A stretch of DNA of 64,000 nt from Anthoceros angustus. Lineage: Eukaryota; Streptophyta; Anthocerotopsida; Anthocerotales; Anthocerotaceae. The stretch spans positions 3,676,809 to 3,740,808 of the forward strand of contig MU008158.1 of the NCBI GenBank assembly GCA_010909165.1, read 5' to 3'. Each line of letters begins with the position of its first letter. Position 1 is the first letter of the stretch. Positions 35,044-47,480 of the stretch are shown here, piece after piece. The translations under genes and the position numbers were made by a program. A model generated the notes under the pieces. That model saw only the letters and a list, made by a program, of their open reading frames with translations, was not told where the DNA came from and ran no database searches.

Positions 35044-35071
35044 CAGGAGAAACCCCTTTCAGAACAGACGT
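35044..35071 (-). repeat. Right terminal inverted repeat
   Basis: Exact inverted copy of 23193-23220. Just inside it (35028-35043) is another AACCCCTTTT block in direct orientation, in place of the hairpin arm present on the left. Confidence 0.93.
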
Positions 35072-37573
35072 GGATAATCCAGTAAGTGAGTATGTGAGAA
35101 TGCAAGCCATGGTTCAGAATTGTTTTACTGTAATTGATTAGCAATGATAAGAGATTGTTATTGATGCAATCTCTCTATCATTGCTATTCGCAATAATAAA
35201 GAAATTGTTGTTAGTGTCGTTATTGTTATCAATTTATTACTCATTTTCATTATGAAATGAATTGAGAAAAAAGTGTGACTGCCTAGCAGTCTTACACGAG
35301 AGAGCCCTACGAACTCACATAGAGAAGAAGGCTTTAAAAAAGAAGTAAATAACCCTTTGAAAAGAAGTCATTTTACAAGTCAAACAATTCTGCTTTGACA
35401 TCAAACTTATAATTCTGACTCTCTTTTGGACTTTTTATTAGATTCAAGGATTTTGTGAAAAACTTTATTGAACATCTTGCATAGCTTTTTTCGTCTATTG
35501 TACATTGCAGTTTGGAAAGAAAGTAATCCATTTTCTTCACATAAATATTCAAGAATTGATCCACCCGATCACGAGGGATGATACCCTTCAAAGTCAACAG
35601 TGTCACTCTCGATTTTATTAGCTCCTTCAAATCATCTATTCTTTTGTGTTTTTTTTTTATTGAAAATCGGTGTTGGATCTTTTTTTAATCGACCCTGTAG
35701 TACTGTCATCCAAAATTCTTTAAAAAAAATTTCTCCAAGGGAATGAAGCTTGAATACATCTACTGCCCATTTACACATATTTATATGCAATGTTGCACTT
35801 GCATATGTTATATCCAAATGAGCTTCGATAACCTTGAATACGTGACTCCAATTAGCATGTTGAAGTTCACATGTTTCTAATCCTTCAAAGGTTTATCATT
35901 AAATAATTCCACATCATTCCCATTGTTGACTGCAAATTTTCTTCATATTTTTCTCCAACCATTTTTTTCCAATATAATAGTAAAGGCCCCACTTTAACAA
36001 TCCTCTATAAGATCTCTGTTGTCTGGTCACAACAGACCCCTCCAGACCCCCTAACTTTAGGCCTCCTGTTGTAAAGCCATTTGAGGCACCCTAGCTAATA
36101 TATCTCCATTGGTATCAGGTCCTTCAAGCCCCCCTCTGTTAATAGATAGCATAGACTCTAACAAGAATTTACCTTCTCAACCAAATAGAGGAATAATAGG
36201 TGGACACAATATCTACTTGTCTAGAGAAAGAGCAGTTCAAGTCACATATGTAGCCCATAGTCAGTCAAGATTCGAAAACTAGAATATAGACTTGAGAACT
36301 AGAGTACATATTAAATTGATTGTAAAGTACTATAAATAAATAAATCCTTAGTTTAACTAAAATAATAATTTTTAAATTATGTTAATTTAGTACCAACACC
36401 TCTTGCGAGGGAAAGAAGACTTTATTATAAAAAAGAGATTTTTAAATTATGTCAATTCAGCACCAACACCTCTTGCCACTCTACTAGTTTGAGTAAAACA
36501 TTAACAATAGCTGAGGTTGTGGGGTTCGTCTATACCCAATATTATCTTTTGATTGTCCTCACTCTACTCGTTTGAGCAGAATATTAACAGTAGCTGAGCT
36601 TGTGGTGTTCATCAAGGAAGGCCTTTTATTATGGGGAAAAAATGATGGGAAAAGCCTATCCAGCAGGGGATAACCAAGGAGGACCTTGAGGGTCACATGA
36701 AGAATAAACGGCCTGCAAACCACGGAGGAAGAGGAAGAAGCATCACCTGCAGTCGCCGCCTTGTGAAGAATTGCAGTCGAGATGGCCCTTTGAAGGAAAA
36801 TTGAGACTCGTGGTCCAAATTAGGCTTGGTCCATATGTTGCGCAGATTCCGCCCGAGCCCTGGAAGCAGGCGAAGCCTCTTCCTGAAGAGATGCCCAATC
36901 GCCAGCCCAAAAGCGACGGAGATGTCATACGAGGTAAGCACTTGCATTCATATGAGCACTTCGATTAACAGACAACCTACCAAACAAATCTAATATGCAA
37001 ATATAGGTGCAAACCAATAACAATAGGAGAGAGTAGCTCGCACGTCGTGGCACAAACACACTCTCCCCACGAGAACAATACGCAAATTCCTCACACATCG
37101 CTCTCGGAGTCATAGCTTTGGCCTCCTGACAATACTCTTATATTGCATATCTAGAGGACGAGCTATAATATGAGCTTGTCCTCTGTGAAAGGGTCTATAT
37201 ATACTAAGATATATCGGTATCGTCGTATTCCTAAGATATCCTATTGGCATCAGCATATGCCAAAAATATCTTAAGAATACCCTATAATATGCAAGGAATA
37301 TCCTAAAGCATATTACTTGTGCTTATCCACGTAGCTATTGCTAATCATGTTTAATTAACACTAATCAATGCTTAATTAACATAAGTACTCCTCTTGAGGT
37401 GAAGGTGGCGATGGCATTGTATCGGCTAGCCTCGATCAGGAGGTAAGTTGCAAACTATTGGTGACTTTTTCAGCTAGCAACATCTACACCGAGTACGTGT
37501 GTGCATGCTTTCTGCAATGCCCTTATGGAAATAGTCCACAAGTTGTATACTTTGTTGGCTAGGAAAGGAAAAG
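35072..37573. other. AT-rich intergenic DNA, no supported gene
   Basis: Long AT-rich stretch between the large transposon and the Harbinger fragment. A copy of the TGTTGTAAAA repeat seen at 11.5 kb occurs near 36065. Two near-identical pieces (GCACCAACACCTCTTGC at about 36390 and 36458) mark a small local duplication. Open frames are below 90 codons with no motif. Confidence 0.45.
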
Positions 37574-37816
37574 ATGCATGATTATGTACATGAATTTGAG
37601 GCAATTCAAGATATTTTATATATTGTAGGTGCAGTGGATGGCTCATACATTCCTACACTTGTTCCAACGAATGCGAAGGCGGATTATTATAATAGGAATG
37701 GTTTTTACTCTGAACTCTTACAGCTAATGGTCACGGCAAAGTGTTTAGTGTGGGACATGACTTTGGAGTCTTCATATCTTGAGACATTTGCTGTATTATA
37801 TCAATGGCTAGAGTGA
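37574..37816 (+). pseudogene. PIF/Harbinger DDE transposase fragment
   Basis: An 80-codon frame with YIVGAVDGSYIPTLVPTNA, ADYYNRNGFYSELLQLMVTA and CLVWDM. GA-DG-HI followed by YYNR-G--S---Q--- is the first-Asp region of the HARBI1/DDE_Tnp_4 fold. The remaining catalytic Asp and Glu regions are missing, and the frame stops at 37816. A short direct copy of CTGAACTCTTACAGCTAATG recurs at 37863, so the relic has been rearranged. Confidence 0.65.
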
Positions 37817-37893
37817 TTTGTGGATCATTACCTAGGCTAGCAACCTTCTTCTGGTTTTAACTCTGAACTCTTACAGCTAATGACAACTTGTCA

Positions 37894-38073
37894 GGTGTGT
37901 CAACATTGGAGTATGGAGTCCTCATGATGGGATGGCTGTGGAATCAACAACGTGTCCCGAGCCACAACAGGCGTCGCTTCTCCGGTGTGTCAACATTGGA
38001 GTATGGAGTCTTCAGGCTGGGATGGTTGTGGAATCAACAACGTGTCCTGAGCCACAACAGGCGTCGCTCCCAT
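37894..38073. repeat. 90-bp tandem duplication
   Basis: Two copies (37894-37983 and 37984-38073), both starting GGTGTGTCAACATTGGAGTA and ending near CAACAGGCGTCGCT, differing at a few bases. Confidence 0.85.
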
Positions 38074-38788
38074 TGCCGTGTAGGGAGCCCATGTAGCATC
38101 GATGACCAGCCAAGCAGACTGTGATCAGGCGCTAATGTGCTGAATCAGATGAGGAAATGCCCTTGATACATGTGCATCTCATGAATGCATCCGTGTGTAC
38201 CAAATGCTGCGTATGGAGTAGCCAGCACGTCCGTCACCTCTGTGAGATTGGTGGACCAGGGTAGCGACCCCTTCTCCTGCTCCACCGCGAACACCAAACC
38301 GTTCCAGCTGGGGAAGTGGAGCACAGACGCCCGGCTCACCAGGCTGACCCGCTCCACGCATGCCCCCGCTCAGCTCATGCTCATGATAAGTGACCGGCGG
38401 CGGATGTGAAAGTGATTGTCGATATGGCTGTGAAAGTGTGTGTCCAACCAATGCCGTTTGCCCACGTTGCCACTGACGGTCGAATGTGAAACGGCGCTAC
38501 AACCAGTTCTATGAGCCGATGTGCAAGGGAGTCTGAACGCTTCTCAACTATGACATTTTACTTTACTCTCTTATTAACAGCAACACAATCTGTGCCGTCG
38601 AAGTGGGGACACTGGCCCACAGAAAGAATAATAAGAAAGCCCTTGTCCAAAATTGGTGGAAATAAATCTTGCCTCATAAAGCTCTGTAGATCCCAAGGTC
38701 CTGGCCAAATTGAAGTCCGTCGCGCAGCTCGCGAAGGCCAGAGGCAAGACAGTGTACAATAAAGCGGATAACCAAATCATAAGGTAGC
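38074..38788. other. Intergenic, no supported gene
   Basis: Lies downstream of the stop codon of the minus-strand receptor gene. Open frames of 70-90 codons on both strands lack motifs. Probably includes the receptor's 3' UTR next to 38788. Confidence 0.4.
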
Positions 38789-41700
38789 TTACTGCAATTG
38801 GATTGTTTCTTCTAGCTCACGGACCACAGAATCCATGCTAGGTCTTTGGGTGGCGTCAGACTCAACACATCGAAGAGCCAGCGCTGTGTACTTGGACAGA
38901 GACTGCTCATTATAATCAATCCTCATTTTTGAGTCAACAATGTCATTAACTTTGCCTCCATTCAGAGATTGTTTCACCTGCTCAGCAACAAGCACAGCAA
39001 ATCAGTCAAATGTACCTAGGTTAACTCAAGGTAAAGCATAAGAAGTGAAGCACCCGGGTGGTTTGTACCCACCCAGTCCACAAGTTGCATGTGAGTATCA
39101 TAGGGAGGGAATTTGGACACAGGTTGCCTTCCACACAAAATTTCGAAGAGCACAACCCCAAAACTGTAAACATCGCTCTTCTCTGTCAATTGATCTATGA
39201 CAAGAGATCTGTGACAAAGGTGGAACGAAATTAGAAACACGGTAATCAGAAAGTAAAAAACGGAGCGCAATGGTCATTAAGTGCATCACGTACTCTGGGT
39301 CAGCATAGCCAAGACGTTGAGTGCTAGAAACACTGCCACTGCCACTGAGAAAGGAGATCTCGGGGTCTGTGCTCTTGAGCCCTGCATTTGCAATCTTGGC
39401 TTCAAACAGATCGTTGAGAAGAATGCTTGTGCTGCTTATGTCACCGTGAATGACAGGGGGGCTGAACCTGTTATGAAGGTAGTCCACTCCTGCGTGATAA
39501 TGTACATGTCCGATGAATGAAGTCAGGGTGCTGCAGACCAACCTACTCCATATGACGGCGTTTGTAGACCAACATGCACCAGCAGCAGCAGAGCACACAT
39601 GATTCTTGCCAAATAAAAGGAAACTTCGAGCTACCTTTCGCAGCTCCTAAAGCCACATTCAGGCGCTCTCTCCAACTTAAAACTCTCGAGTTGGCTGGAT
39701 CTGTGCTCATACACGGCACGATGTCAGATGTCACATGTTCGGCTCACGTTGGGACAAAGCAATGAAGGACAGGAGGTTACCATGAAGCAGCTTGTGCAGT
39801 TCCCCTCCATCCATCATCTCATATACAAGGATTTGCCTCGAGCCGTCCAGACAGAATCCAACAATAGGCACGACATTTGGATGCCTAAGCTTTGAGATGA
39901 GATCAATCTGACCATGGGTCATAGTTTGTCAGGACGCCAACAAGGCTGACGCCGTGAGCTGAAATGACTAGCACGAAGGATAGGTAGGTTAGGACATGCA
40001 CCTTGTTCCTAAACTGGTCTTCTGGTATCAGAGCGAGTTCAGACAGCACCTTGACACCAACTTTTTTATTCTCTCTCAATAAAGTCCCAAGGAACAGCAC
40101 GCCCAGATCATCTTCTAAAAGCTTTGTTTTGAACTTGTTGGTTGCTTGCTTCAGTTCATCATAACGGAACTTCCGCACCAGTTCACCATCTTACCCAGAC
40201 CACCACAAGATGTCAACTCCATAAACGATAGCACACCGCATACGTAGAGAGTGCGCAGAGGTAAATCACGAAGTCTCACCTGCTTTCAGCAAGCCCGAGT
40301 TGCTGCTCAGTCTTAACAGGGGTGCTGTCACCACAACCCACAATTACATTGTGAGTCAGCTGACCCGTGATATCAAACACATTCAAACATAGCAGTTCCA
40401 AAGTTGTCATCAGGAGGAGGGTGCAGGGCTTGCTGACCTTTCTTCCAGTCTTTTCTGCGCAGATTTCCAGTGTACTTTCCAATACTTGGAAGGTTCAGTC
40501 TTTCACGGTAGCTCAAACGTTTGACATTCTCAGTTCTTGGTTTGGTAGACTTTCTTTCAGATAAATACCAGACGAGAATAGCCAAAAGGAGTAGCAGCAC
40601 AATGAGCCCGCCACCCACGCCACCAATAATTTTGGCGAGCTTGTCCTTGTTTGAGGAACTTTGCGGTCTTGACGGACGTGCATAGTCAGGGGTTGCATTG
40701 CTAGGTGATTGACCCGAACATGCAGTGTCCACGGTACTACAGAGCTGATTTCCGCCACCATAGTATCTGCGATAGAATCAGAAAGGTAAAAGCACACAGT
40801 GATTACATGCTCAACGTTGCCAGAAGCCAGTAATCTCCACTACATTCCTCAGCAGATGAAAGAAGCCTGGGTTGATAATTTACATGAAGTTGGAACCAAG
40901 GCTATTCAAATCATCTGAAAAAGATCCAGTGAAATCGTTGTTCTGGACAAAGCTGCACCCAGAGAACGGCATTAACATGTATAGGCCCTGTGACCTCTCA
41001 AACAACGTATGGCAGGCTCATGTGCTGCAGCCACAAGTGAGAGCCACTTACACTTGTGTCAAATTAGGCATGTTGGAGGTGTTCAGCCACAATGGAAAGG
41101 TCCCATTCAAGTTATTATCTGCAAGATTTCTGTCCATCCAAAGGCGACAAAACACCAATGTGACCAACAGCAGAATTATCGATGCGCGTAACTGACAAGA
41201 AAACGGAAATGATATGGCCAGGATCTTGTCAGAATCCATGACACAAACCACCAACCAGAAGACCTTGACAGACAGCGAAGGCTTACAGAATTGCGAGACT
41301 CCTTAGATCGCTGAGGGCATCTGGAATCGGCCCGAAGAGGCCTTGATCACTGAGATCCCTGCAATTCATTCGAAACGGGAAAAGGCTTAGAGGTCCAGCG
41401 ACCTGCAGAGACAAATCGCCTGACAAACTTTCTGTCGCTTGCATGGCAGGGGATGGTTATAGGACAGCTCACAATTGAGTCAAAGCAATCAGAGCCCCAA
41501 GTTCTTTGGGCATGCGAGTACTCAGTTGGGGCAGTCCTCCCGCAAGGACGCTGCAACACGACGATAGGACGATGAGGACGAGCTACAAGTTCACATGACA
41601 TACTACCACATTGTAGTTCAGACCTGGCCCAGGTCCAGTCCCAGAGTAGTGTCTTTAACAAGAAGACAAGATCTGGCAATGGACATCCGAGAAAATACTT

Positions 41701-43358
41701 ACATGCCCACAACTCGAGGTGAGGCGTCAAATGAGCATGTAACTCCATCCCATGGGACAGGCAAGCATGGATCCCCCACCCAACGGGCTATGCGAAATAA
41801 GTTCTTGATGGCGTTCATGGCCGATACTGGAATGCATACACAGCGGAGTTAGGTCCAAGTGAATCAACACTCCCACTGTGCAGCTCAAGTGGAGGAACCG
41901 AATGTACGCCCATGTCCGATGCTCTTATCTCCTACACCTACAGAAGGCTAAGCCGCACAGCAGCAAAGAAGGCAAAGAGCTTACCGTCTGAAGCATAAGT
42001 GCCACCGGAGATGGGGTGAATCGCATGAACTTCTAGGCCGCTAATTATAGGGTCAACTCCCGAGCTTTTGTGCCTTGACAGACTGCAGGAGATGGTTGCA
42101 TGATTTGCAAAGACCTGACTGTCGAATCCAATTCGGTAGACAGCTAGTCTGCTTTCAAACCGTGTAGCATTCACCGAGAAATTGTCACACTGGAAACTCA
42201 GAAATGGGAGCTCAACAGCGGAGGCATTCAGCTCTGCGGAGAAGACAGAGATGTAGAGAGCAGCATAGGACTGTGAGGATCCTGATAACAGGGGATTGGG
42301 GAGAGAGAAGGAAATGGGAAGCAGAGGCACGGATGGTCTGATGGCCGTCTGCAAAACGGCCTGAGGAGGTTGGTCAGACGCAGATCCTGTGTAGACTATG
42401 GGAAGATTTGCAGAGAGAATCGAGAATTGCCTCACTAAATCAGGAAAATCCACAGTCCAATTCGACCACATCCGGTCATACATATCCTTCGGGTACCTGC
42501 ACCGCCACGACCCATAGTGTGAGCCAGCAAAAACCCTACAACAAACACCTGCGTCTCCAACAACCTCGGCCCGAATGCCCTCCACACGCACAAGAGGAAA
42601 CGAAGCGTTAGCCGTACCTCAGACTCGGGCCCCCGAAGTTGACACGCTTCACAGCGTACAGATTCACCGACGAAGAGGCCGTGATGGTGTAGGAGTGGAG
42701 AGGAAGCGGTCTGAGCTCAAGCGAGTTGATGAAGGGGTTCCCATATCCGCCTCGGAGGAGACAAACCGCAATGGACGACGACCTGGCAGTGAAGAGCGCC
42801 TCGTAGTAGACGGGCGTGGAAGAAGTATCCAATTTCACGGAATCCACCCACATAGTAGCCCCGAGCGAGAGCCCGAACTGGGGAGTCTCCCCCATCTGAT
42901 CGTAGTTCCCGTACAGAAAGCCCGCCCGCACAATGTAGGCCGCGCCCACGGTGGCCAGGGGCAATGTGTAGCAATTCTTCTGGAAGGCGGTGAAAAATCG
43001 CAGCGCCTGCAGCTCGAAGGAGCCCCCCCGCACACCCGTGAAGCCCGCCCCCGTGGCCACGTAATTCACGTCGGACTGCCATTGTATCTGATTCGAGCTG
43101 GTGAAGGGCTGCCCGCTGACGTAGCCGCAGGCGAGGCTGAGGAATCCTGTCCCACCCACCACGCAAAGAGGCGAAGCAAGGCAAAGCTCAGTCCAGCAAC
43201 CCACATTGCATCATTTCAATGCACCGCCCCGCATTCAGCTGCATTCCGCTGGGTTGGGAATCCGAGTTACCTGCTCCCAGCGACTGTCCCGCAGCTGCCT
43301 GCAGGTGCAGCAAGGCCAGCAGCGCCGGGAGGAGCCTGCGCAGAGCCGCGGCGGCCAT
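38789..43358 (-). CDS. Malectin-like LRR receptor-like pseudokinase
   Basis: Start ATG at 43358 opens a signal peptide (LRRLLPALLALLHLQAAAG). The malectin-like domain has FLSLACGYVSG, then NPFINSLELR and NFGGP (exons 42618-43146 and 41985-42496). ARWVGDPCLPVPWDGVTC (41703-41826) leads into LRR exons near 41475-41556, 41290-41360, 41054-41131 and 40885-40957. The transmembrane helix is GGVGGGLIVLLLLLAILVWY (about 40600). The kinase starts at about 40190. Its loop reads EDDLGVLFLG; Lys is kept (VGVKVLS). The catalytic loop is IHGDISSTSILL (HRD Arg and the metal-binding Asn lost), and the DFG site is NAG in KIANAGL. Without DFG-Asp it should not phosphorylate normally. SDVYSFG and the last lobe are intact. 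Kinase exons: 40000-40190, 39781-39909, 39634-39702, 39298-39495, about 39074-39209 and 38789-38980. The juxtamembrane splice near 40276-40390 is unresolved. Confidence 0.85.
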
Positions 43359-44889
43359 AACGCACCCAGCTGGAAGCTCCCCGCTTTCAATTCGATGGTG
43401 CCGGCATTGCGCGCGGTGAGGTCACAGGAGGCGGGTCCGGGCGGGCCGGCGCGTCCGGGGCTGCGGCATGGGGAGGGAGGTTAGAGGAGGGGCGCGGTGG
43501 TGTTAGCGAGGCGTGAAGTGCAGTAATGGAGCGCAGCGCGGGATTAGCAGGAGGCGGGGCGGGGGCGCAGGGCGGCGAGCCGGAGCGTGGGAAGGCGGGA
43601 TCGCGCGGGGCGGGGGGCGCGGATGGCCGCAATCCGGAGCTCCAGCGCCTGCTCCTCCAGTGCCCAGCACAGCAGCAGGCCGGGGAGAAAGGACGGAAGG
43701 AAGAAGGGAGGAAGGAAAGCGGAGGAGCGGGCGATGGTGGCCACTGGCCGGGTGGCGCCCAGTCCCAGCCCCGGCGGTCGCCCGCGGCCGACCGACCGAC
43801 CGACGCTCGTGGACGAGGAGTGTGGGTACGGAGGGGCAATAAATTAATGGCGAGAAATGGCGTCGCCGAGGGGAGAGCGAATCCAATCAGAGGCGGGGGC
43901 AGGCGCGGGCCCCGCCACCGCAGACACAGAGCCAGCGGGACTCCTGGCCTGGCATCTCGGGCTTTGGACTCTGTGCCTGCCGTGCCCACCCCGGCCTCCG
44001 CTGCCCGTATAGAAACGCAACGCTGCGGCCCAAAGAAACTCGGGGCTGGAGCTGGGCTCTGACATGACTTTCAAGCGCTCGCATCGCAGAAGCAGAACGG
44101 AAACTGCCCCTTTCAGCCATTCAGGCATTCAGGCATTCAGGCTCCACTCCCCGGCCCCCCACCCGCCAACGGCCGTTCGTCGCTCCTGTTCCTCCCCATT
44201 TCAAATCTCGCTTTTGGAGGTGAGACGTTGGGATCCCCATGAAATCGCGTCATGGCCATGGCCATGGCCCTCACCCCTCACCTTTTGCATGCCGTGCTTG
44301 CCCCTGGGCCCCACTCCTGTCGATATACGTACAAACAACTACACAACATACATATGTGTATGAACTCGAACATAAGCAACTTCACATGAACTCGTGCATG
44401 AAGGCACCGTCCTCCTCCTCTCTTATGCTACCTGCGGAGAAGCCAAAATTGTTGAATCCTTAAGCCTCCATGAAATAGAGATTAAGCACATGCTGTTCGT
44501 TGGTCGCATGAAGAAGGCATCTAATCCATTTGTGCATAAAGTAACTAAACAAAGGCAAGGAGACGCACCCAAAGTTGGTTAGAAAGGTTCTGGATAGTAA
44601 AGGGATCTGCAATTGTCTATCTGTTCATATAAGAATCTACGTGGTGGGACAGATCGCCTACGGTCTAGCTCCTACTATAGCTCTATTGTACTTGACAACA
44701 AGCTTGAGAAGATATTAATATATTTTCAAGGCCAGGGAGGGGTGAGTAATATGTATGTGTTTCCTGAGCGCATGCACCTTTTAGTAAACTTACTGGTTTT
44801 CCCCGTCTCTTTTTACAGCAATCCTTCTCTTGATTTCTCCTGGTCTATCGTGGCTTCTTGTGCTCCATCCACTTGTCCCTCGTGCAACA
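43359..44889. other. GC-rich promoter region and spacer
   Basis: Just upstream of the receptor start, 43400-44060 is very GC-rich with overlapping long open frames on both strands that look like compositional artefacts. A (CGAC)4 microsatellite lies at about 43788-43804. From 44300 the DNA becomes AT-richer. No gene is supported. Confidence 0.45.
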
Positions 44890-45021
44890 TATACTCCTCA
44901 CGTACCAAGACATGATGACTGGTTTCCTCTAGCGATACTCCTCACGTACCAAGACCTGGTTACTGGTCTCCTCTAATAATACTCCTCACGTACCAAGACC
45001 TGATTATTGGTTTCCTCTAAC
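44890..45021. repeat. 44-bp tandem repeat, three copies
   Basis: Three consecutive units beginning ATACTCCTCACGTACCAAGA at about 44890, 44934 and 44978, each ending near TTTCCTCTA; they differ at a handful of bases. Confidence 0.85.
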
Positions 45022-47480
45022 AATACTGTTCTCTCATACCAAACTTTTGAGGAGTGTTCCCCCTGTAAGGATAAGCGCATCCAATTTATAACCCTACATA
45101 GTACACTCTGTCCAAGGCTAAGGGCATCATTAACCCATGTAGACATAGCTTCACCCAGATTTGTAGTTAATACATATTACAATAATGGCAAAGTTTTGTT
45201 GCACTTTTTCACGCAAGCCTAGTTTGTTACAACTTTAAAATGCAACACCCTCCCATCCTTCCTTGCCAAAGCACTTTAGGTTTCACTTTTTTGGAACTGC
45301 AACATAAAAAAGCAATAAAAATTGCAATAAGCATCATATTATCTAACATACTGTATGGGTCGAGAGCCTACAGCACAGTTTTGCAGACATCACCGATTTG
45401 GCTTATGATGTTGTCTCATCTTTTGTTAAGGCTGTGTCCTTTAGGGAACGATACCATATCCTTTCAATGTGAGGGTCATGTTCTAAGCAAAGAATGTGGC
45501 AAATGCTCATACAGGAGCTTTGGCTGGGCACATAATAAATAGGATCCGATTGCAAGTACCTTTTGTCAACCTTGTTGGGTTTTTTGTATAAGTTTGCAAT
45601 GTATGATGATAGCTAAGAGGATAAGATGCATAAACGGTACGCTCTTATTGGGCTTCTATTTGTGAAGAGAGAGGAGGCTATTTCCACGCATGTGTATGTT
45701 ATATGGCGGTGCGATCCTAACCGTCATGAAGTGTTCATTATTGAGAGGAATTCCAAGTCCATCTTTGATATAGCTCCTATCATATGCAATTTGGCAGCTC
45801 TTAGGTCCATGTTGGACAATCTTGTTTAAGCTCCAACCAATTTCTCAAGCCTTAGTGCTGGTTTTGGAAGATTTTGTTTGAGCTTTAACCAATCTTTTCA
45901 AGCCTTAGGGGAGGCTTGCACCGATGGGAGAAAAAGTTCAGCTCAATAGTGACACAGCCTTTGAATCTAGGCTTTGATATAATATATTCTCTTAATCTTA
46001 GCGCGTTTCAGAGTTATGATAAATAAAATTATTAATTTAAGCGTTAATTTTGATCAGATCCCTCTCCCCCGTCGAGGGGGCAAGGGATTGGTTCCATTGC
46101 CCCGGCAGGGAATTGGTTCCTTTGCAGGCCGGCTGGAAGTATGTTTCTGACTAGAGTTACACAATGTGACATAATTGCTCATGATAATTCACGTCCTCGA
46201 CAATGTCATCACATAGATGATTAAGTGGTTTGACAAAGAATGAGCGAGTCCCGGACTCCTTCCCATGTGCGCCCGTCCTTGCACTCAAATGCACGGTCGG
46301 GGCCATACTGTCAAGCCCGGAAGCCCTGCCCTGAGGCCCTTAGCTGGCCCGGATGAAAAGGTTACTGCTTGGTGGAGCTCTGGACGACAGCGACTCGACA
46401 AGCTCAGTCAGCCCGCCGCTGAATTCATTCATCACCCCAGCTGAGAGACAGATGGTATGTACTGTACATACACGGCTCCAAGTCCTCAGTCGTAGGCTGT
46501 CCAGACGGAGAAGCGTACGTGCAACCATGAATTCTGGAAGTCCTGTCCGGTAGTGCCATTTATCTTGCAGGAGATCGACGATCACCAACCCCAGAGAGCT
46601 GCGAGACCCACCTCCCAGAGTCTGAAGGCCAAGAACCCACCCACCAGTTCCTGGTCCCTGTCCACTACAAGCATAGGTAGGGCCAGGGACTCTCACAGCC
46701 TTCTGCGATGACGTCATAGCCATTTCGCCTAGCGCTGCCGAGCCCGCCCCCACGTTCCAAACTTCCAATCAACTCAGCAAAAGTATGTACGACCGCGGGC
46801 CGCAGCAGAGAAGATGAAGTCCGAGAGGCATTTCTGGGGCTTCGGACAAGCTCGCTTGCTTTTCCTAGGCTTTTGACGCCGCTACACGGGACTCTCGTCT
46901 ATGTGCGCACGTTTCCAAGCGTTACCATGTACAGCCGCAAGTTCCAGGGACGAGAGAGGCTTGTGAGATCCACCCAAGCTGCAACTTGGCCCACTCCCGC
47001 TCTTCCAACACGTCCGCTTGAGATATTGGAAGATAGCTCCCACCCTTATCTTGCCAAGGAACTTGAGAGTAGGGGAGGTCGACACAAGCCCGGGAACTTC
47101 TCAAAATTCTTTTGAGAGGTTGTACCCGAGGATGACAGTTGCTTGAGTATCCAGCAAAGTCCCCATGTTGCATGCGCAGCACCGGTGGGCTCTATGTCTA
47201 CAGCAGATGCGGACGACCCTCCAGGTATTTCCCAAGCGGTAGGCTGCGCAGGAACACACGACGGCAGTCAGCTTTCACACACACATTGTAATGTGTGAAC
47301 TAAAGAATGAGATATGCGGTCGGAAGGTCAGAATATCAATCCACAACCTTCTGGAACCATCGTGATGCTCATATTGTTTTATCGTGAACACTGGCTTGAG
47401 CATTACAGAGAGCTTACAGCACCCTGCAGGCTTGTTGAGGGCAAAAGCATCAACGACCAGCCGGAATAATTGTGCCTCAC
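45022..47480. other. Intergenic, no supported gene
   Basis: Spacer between the receptor promoter region and the end of the TAF1B-like gene. Open frames such as 45626-45829 (+, 67 codons) and 46340-46768 (-, 142 codons) have no recognised domain or splice support. A GC-rich block with CCCCGTCGAGGGGGCAAGGG and a partial repeat of it is at 46067-46125. Confidence 0.4.

Larger units (their letters stand above)
23193..35071. mobile_element. 11.9-kb DNA transposon with 28-bp perfect TIRs, DUF7869 transposase and DNA-methyltransferase-like gene
   Basis: The outer 28 bases at 23193-23220 are the exact reverse complement of 35044-35071 (both begin ACGTCTGTTCTGAAAGGGG reading inward). A second inverted pair lies inside: 23449-23462 against 34704-34717 (AACTTGTGCGCGCA). 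The interior has two divergent broken genes, leftward from about 28113 and rightward from about 29620, around a central region of tandem repeats. Each gene contains a long TGCGCGCA-type array, and the two arrays are mirror-oriented and nearly equidistant from the ends. Three tandem duplications are nested inside. No clear target-site duplication is visible. Known plant superfamilies such as hAT, MULE, CACTA or Harbinger are not recognised in the coding parts. Confidence 0.85.

Noticed and set aside
23193-35071. CRISPR array or prokaryotic island reading of the repeats and methyltransferase
   Set aside because: Repeats are contiguous without spacers, host genes have spliceosomal introns, and the TIRs plus transposase explain the block.
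43387-44128. Long GC-rich frames on both strands (up to 200 codons)
   Set aside because: Compositional artefacts of a GC-rich promoter; no motif, no splice logic, low-complexity residues.
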